The notes beneath the pieces are model-generated. The model was not told the origin of the DNA. It did not search any database and saw nothing but the letters and a program-made list of their open reading frames with translations. 64,000 nucleotides of DNA from Erpobdella octoculata (lineage: Eukaryota > Annelida > Clitellata > Hirudinida > Erpobdellidae). This document shows positions 60,067-64,000 of the stretch, piece by piece (position 1 is the stretch's first letter; each line of letters opens with the position of its first letter). The position numbers were made by a program, and so were the translations under genes. Location of the stretch: positions 40,988,134 through 41,052,133 of the forward strand of contig OZ022238.1 in NCBI GenBank assembly GCA_963978895.1. The letters are read 5' to 3'.

Positions 60067-61669
60067 TCTATATATATAAAAGAACATGTCCTGACTGACT
60101 GACTGACTGACTGACTGACTGACTGACAGATGACGGACTAATAATCAACGCCGAGCTCAAACGCTTCATCCTAGGAACGTGAAATTTGGAACTTATATTA
60201 CTTTTATAGCGTAAACATCCGCTAAGAAAGGATTTTTGAAAATTTTGCTCCTGAGGGGAAAAAACTGAAAAACAACCTTTTTTCTAAAACAATGTATATC
60301 TCGAAAACCAAAAATGAGGAGATTTTGAAATTTGGTATATAGATTCTTTTTGAAAAAAAAAAAGATACGTGTTTCACCATTTTTTGAAAATTCGGTTTCC
60401 CGGACCTCAAATGTGGGTTGGAAAATTGGGTTATTTGGTTTTTAAAGTAGCTTCTACTCAAAAACTGTTAATGCTACAGGAGTAAAAATTAGTATTTAGT
60501 TTCTACTCCAAAAATAATGAAATACGTGTTTTAGCATTTATTGAAAATTTGATTTCCAGGACTTCAAATGTGGGGTGGAAAATAGGGTTATTTGTTTTTT
60601 AAAGTAACTGCTACTCAAAAACTGTAAATACCACAGATTTAAAAATTAGTATTTAGTTTCTATTCTAAAAATAAAGATATACGTGTTTCACCATTTTTTT
60701 TTTAAATTTGGTTTCCAGGACCTAAAATTTGGGCTGGACAATAGGATTACTTGGTTTTTAAATTAACTGATACTCAAAAACTGTAAATGCTACAAAAGTA
60801 AAAATTAGTATTTAGTTTCTACTCTAAAAATAATGATATACGTGTTTCACTATTTTTTGAAAATTTGGTTTTCAGGACCTCAAATGTGGGGTGGAAAATT
60901 GGGTTACTTGGTGTTTAAAGTAACTGCTACTCAAAAACTGTAAATGCTACAAAAGTAAAAATTAGTATTTAGTTTCTACTCTAAAAATAAGGATATATGA
61001 AATTTTGGTTTTCATGATCTCAAATGTGAGGTGGAAAAAGGTTTCTTTGGTTTTTAAAGTAACTGCTACTCAAAAACTGTGAATGCTACATATGTCAAAA
61101 TTAGTATTTAGTATTTACTCAAAAAATAATGATATAAGTGTTTCAACATTTTTTAAAAATTTGGTTTCCAGGACCTCAAATGTGGGGTTGAAATAAGGGT
61201 TATTTGATTTCAAAATAACTGCTACTCAATGTAAAAATTAGTATTTTGAAGTTTTGTGCCGGTTAAAAGTAGCTAAGTCCAGTTTATCACTGGTTGGGCC
61301 AAGCCGTTGTTTTAGAGTCTTCACACGGGCCAGGCCAAACCTTAAATCAAAGTGGGACGGGCCGAGGTTTTTCACCAAGTATATAGATATTTTAGTGATT
61401 TTAGGGTCTTCAGTTGGGCCGGGCCAAACCTGAAGTCAAGGTGGGACGGGCCGAAGTTTTTCATCAAGTATATAGAACTTCTAGGCCTGTAAGAATGGGC
61501 CAGGCCTAATTTAAACGGGCTGTTCCGGGCCAGGAGTTTAGGTTTTTAAAACGGGCTGGGCTAAGTTGTCGACGGGCCGAGCCGAGACCTATAAAATTGA
61601 TCTCTACTATGGATGCACGGTTCAAATTCTCTGATTTCATGCGAGCAAAGCCGCTACGGGCACTGCTAG
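60067..61669 (+). mobile_element. Non-autonomous Helitron, complete, longest copy
   Basis: TC...CTAG ends, inserted at gttgttaaa^ttctttt, the same monomer position as the copy at 28673. It has six internal ~157-bp repeats (tcaaatgtg-like words at about 60405, 60563, 60722, 60880, 61019 and 61175) and a (GACT)n tract at 60091-60127. The GC-rich tail spans ~61255-61600. At 1603 bp it is coding-free. Confidence 0.9.
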
Positions 61670-61979
61670 TTCTTTTATATAAACACTTTTATTTGTATGG
61701 TTGTTTAAATATATAATTACACTAATTTATTTATTTATTGTGTTGTATATGAGTTTGTTGTTAACTTGCATTGTTCATCTATTATTTTCCTGCTTCTTCT
61801 CTCTTTTTCTCCCGCGCGCTCTTTCGCGCCCGGTTGTCTTCCGTTCCCGCTTAGTTTTCATCACTTGTGTACGTTCGACTTCTTTATTTTCACTTTGAAT
61901 TGACAATTGTCTGAGTTCAGAAATCGCAAGTGTTCACAAAAAAAGTTCTAATAGCATTAGCTATTTCTATTTCTTATTT

Positions 61980-62869
61980 TTATACATTTAACGCTTTTAG
62001 AGAATTGAAAAACGTATTCGGTGTTTCAGAACAGGCACCTTTCACCAATGCTTTTTGACGCATTTCTTTGTCACCTGTCAGCAGGACAAGTTACATTGTA
62101 TCGGTCTTATTGTTTTTGAGAACTTCGCAGCATTTCACGATCACGTCATCATTACTACTTGAACCCCGACCGGATTTGTCGTCATCATTAGTTTGTTCGG
62201 AAGACGATGAAAATATACCTTTAGCAGTACAAAATGAAATAAGAGGATATTTCGATACAGGTTCACTTTTCAAAAAAGCACAAGCACGAGCTGCTTTTAG
62301 TTTCAAGTTTTCAATTTTTTCAGACGTTTCTCCAGGTTTAAGTTTTCGGCCATTGCAAGCTAAATTAGTTAGTTCATGAGTCACCATAGTTGGTACCACA
62401 AATTTGAATATTCCCTTTTTCATTATTTCGACAAACTCTGCCAAATAATCTAGCAGAGCATTTGTGTCGAGAACAACCGTTAAAACGTATTTCTGTTGTG
62501 TATTTTGAATCATGTTGTATGCGTAAACTGTTTTTAAGTTCACTGGTATAGGCGAGTCTATTGTTTTTCTGACGTTTATTGGGTTTTGAGAAGTTCGGTT
62601 GCAAATCTGTACTGCCTCAACATTTTTGCTTTCATTTTCTGCGTTCTTTTTAATGATGTGTTTTTTTTCCATGTCTGTCAATAACATTTTACACCTGTCT
62701 GGTCAAGAACATACTCTCACTTTTTGCAAGCAGATTTTAAATGATTTTCTTCGAAACAATGATTTTCAGCTAAATTGAGCTCTGTTTTACGTTGAAAAAA
62801 GCCAGTGTACAAATATTCAGCAGGTCTGTGGATAACTACGGGTTGAACGTACACGATACAAGATGCCAT
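61980..62869 (-). pseudogene. PIN-domain gene copy, frameshift and stop 260
   Basis: It carries the codon 62-70 scar seen at 48986-49875, and a stop at codon 260 (TAT to TAA after TDTM) just before the last PIN strand and D267. Also S239 for C in GSSSNDD. Confidence 0.87.
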
Positions 62870-63358
62870 GACAAGCTAAAAAGTGTTAACAGAAAACAGT
62901 GTATAGAAAGATACAGAGCACTTTCTTAGTCCAAATCGCTGAGGAGTGTATACGCCTCTGAGTCAAAATATCAAATGACAAAAACGAAAAAGTTACTCCT
63001 ATTTATACCCATACGACAATGGCTTCGCGAAAAGATGATTGGCTATACGGCATTAGATCCTATTTGATTGGATCTAGCAACTCAGTCCTTGCTACGATTG
63101 GTTGTTAAATTCTTTTATATAAACACTTTTATTTGTATGGTTGTTTAAATATATAATTACAATTGGTTGTTTATTTATTGTGTTGTATATGAGTTTGTTG
63201 TTACCTTGCATTGTTCATCTATTATTTTCCTGCTTTTTCTCTTTTTTTCTCCCGCGCGCTCTTTCGCGCCCGGTTGTCTTCCGTTCCCGCTTAGTTTTCA
63301 TCACTTGTGTACGTTCGACTTCTTTATTTTCACTTTGAATTGACAATTGTCTAAGTTC

Positions 63359-63632
63359 GGTTGCTAATCTGTACTGCCTCAACATTTTTGCTTTCATTTT
63401 CTGCGTTCTTTTTAATGATGTGTTTTTTTCCATGTCTGTCATAGTAACATTTTACACCTGTCTGGTCAATAACATACTCTGACTTTTTGGAAGCAGATTT
63501 TAAATGATTTTCTTCGAAACAATGAGTTTCAGCTAAATTGGGCTCTGTTTTACGTTGAAAAAAGCCAGTGTAAAAATATTCAGCAGGTCTGTGGATAAGT
63601 ACGGTTTGAACGTACACGATACAAGATGCTAT
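63359..63632 (-). pseudogene. Truncated PIN-gene copy without start codon
   Basis: A ~720-bp deletion joins the spacer (ctaagttc) to codon ~92 (ggttgc), leaving only the N-terminal third and no PIN domain. The start codon has mutated from ATG to ATA (63630-63632). To its right, 63633-63860 holds a normal promoter. The window ends at 64000 in the 3' spacer of the next monomer, before any coding sequence. Confidence 0.88.
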
Positions 63633-64000
63633 GACAAGCTAAAAAGTGTTAACAGAAAACAGTGTATAGAAAGATACAGAGCACTTTCTTAGTCCAAATC
63701 GCTGAGGAGTGTATACGCCTCTGAGTCAAAATATCAAATGACAAAAACGAAAAAGTTACTCCTATTTATACCCATACGACAATGGCTTCGCGAAAAGATG
63801 ATTGGCTATACGGCATTAGATCCTATTTGATTGGATCTAGCAACTCAGTCCTTGCTACGATTGGTTGTTAAATTCTTTTATATAAACACTTTTATTTGTA
63901 TGGTCGTTTAAATATATAATTACAATTATTTATTTATTTATTGTGTTGTATATGAGTTTGTTGATACCTTGCATTGTTCATCTATTATTTTCCTGCTTTT

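Larger units (their letters stand above)
801..64000 (-). repeat. Tandem array of ~1.44-kb PIN-gene monomers
   Basis: About 39 head-to-tail monomers fill the window, all with the gene on the minus strand. The landmark tggttgtttaaatatataa recurs with spacings of 1438-1442 bp, for example at 14297, 15738, 17179, 18620, 20061 and 21502. Monomers are split by transposons at 2565, 12767, 28673, 55929 and 60067. They are shortened by deletions at about 31689, 35494, 48550 and 63357. Both the coding region and the ~550-bp spacer are conserved between monomers, so the whole unit, not just the gene, is being homogenised. The array continues beyond the right edge; its left limit is also outside the window. 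Confidence 0.97.

Noticed and set aside
801..64000. Histone or rRNA gene cluster
   Set aside because: Array layout and CCAAT/TATA promoters are similar, but no histone fold, histone 3' stem-loop or rRNA/tRNA sequence is present in the monomer.

Overview
The window looks like nuclear DNA of an invertebrate animal. It is AT-rich, eukaryotic polyadenylation and TATA/CCAAT signals recur, and it holds four classes of animal-type transposon (an L2/CR1-type LINE, a hAT, a piggyBac and Helitrons). No feature looks bacterial. I cannot name the species.

From base 801 to the right edge the window is one head-to-tail tandem array of a monomer of about 1441 bp (intact periods 1438-1442 bp). There are about 39 monomers, some split by transposons or shortened by deletion. 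Each full monomer carries one intronless gene on the minus strand for a 296-residue protein. Its C-terminal half is a PIN nuclease domain of the SMG6/EST1A type, with acidic residues D135, E166, D241/D242 and D267. Between genes lies a spacer of about 550 bp. Read along the minus strand it holds an AATAAA signal about 92 nt after the stop, a GC-rich block with an E2F-like motif, an AT-rich stretch, three CCAAT boxes about 30 bp apart, and a TATAAATA box about 130 bp before the next ATG. The layout recalls tandem histone genes, but the product is a PIN protein.

Six copies are fully open (14576-15466, 16017-16907, 17458-18348, 18899-19789, 24661-25548, 43401-44291). Two more (50441-51316, 54760-55635) lack only the last five residues. 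The rest are pseudogenes with nonsense codons, frameshifts, deletions or insertions. Many lesions are shared by distant monomers, and a 2881-bp dimer (37360-40240) is repeated next door (40241-43121), so the array has been reshuffled by unequal exchange and gene conversion.

Transposons, left to right: a partial Helitron (1-800, minus); a hAT (2565-7309, 8-bp target duplication) inside a PIN gene, itself carrying a 3.25-kb L2-type LINE (3465-6716) with an uninterrupted 1021-residue ORF; an internally deleted piggyBac (12767-14260, TTAA duplication); a Helitron (28673-30111, plus); a 5' fragment of a different LINE with ORF1 (33633-34427) that replaced half a PIN gene; a Helitron (55929-57250, minus); and a Helitron (60067-61669, plus). 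The four Helitrons occupy only two monomer positions, two copies each, which suggests amplification together with the array. No tRNA, rRNA, CRISPR or other host gene was found.
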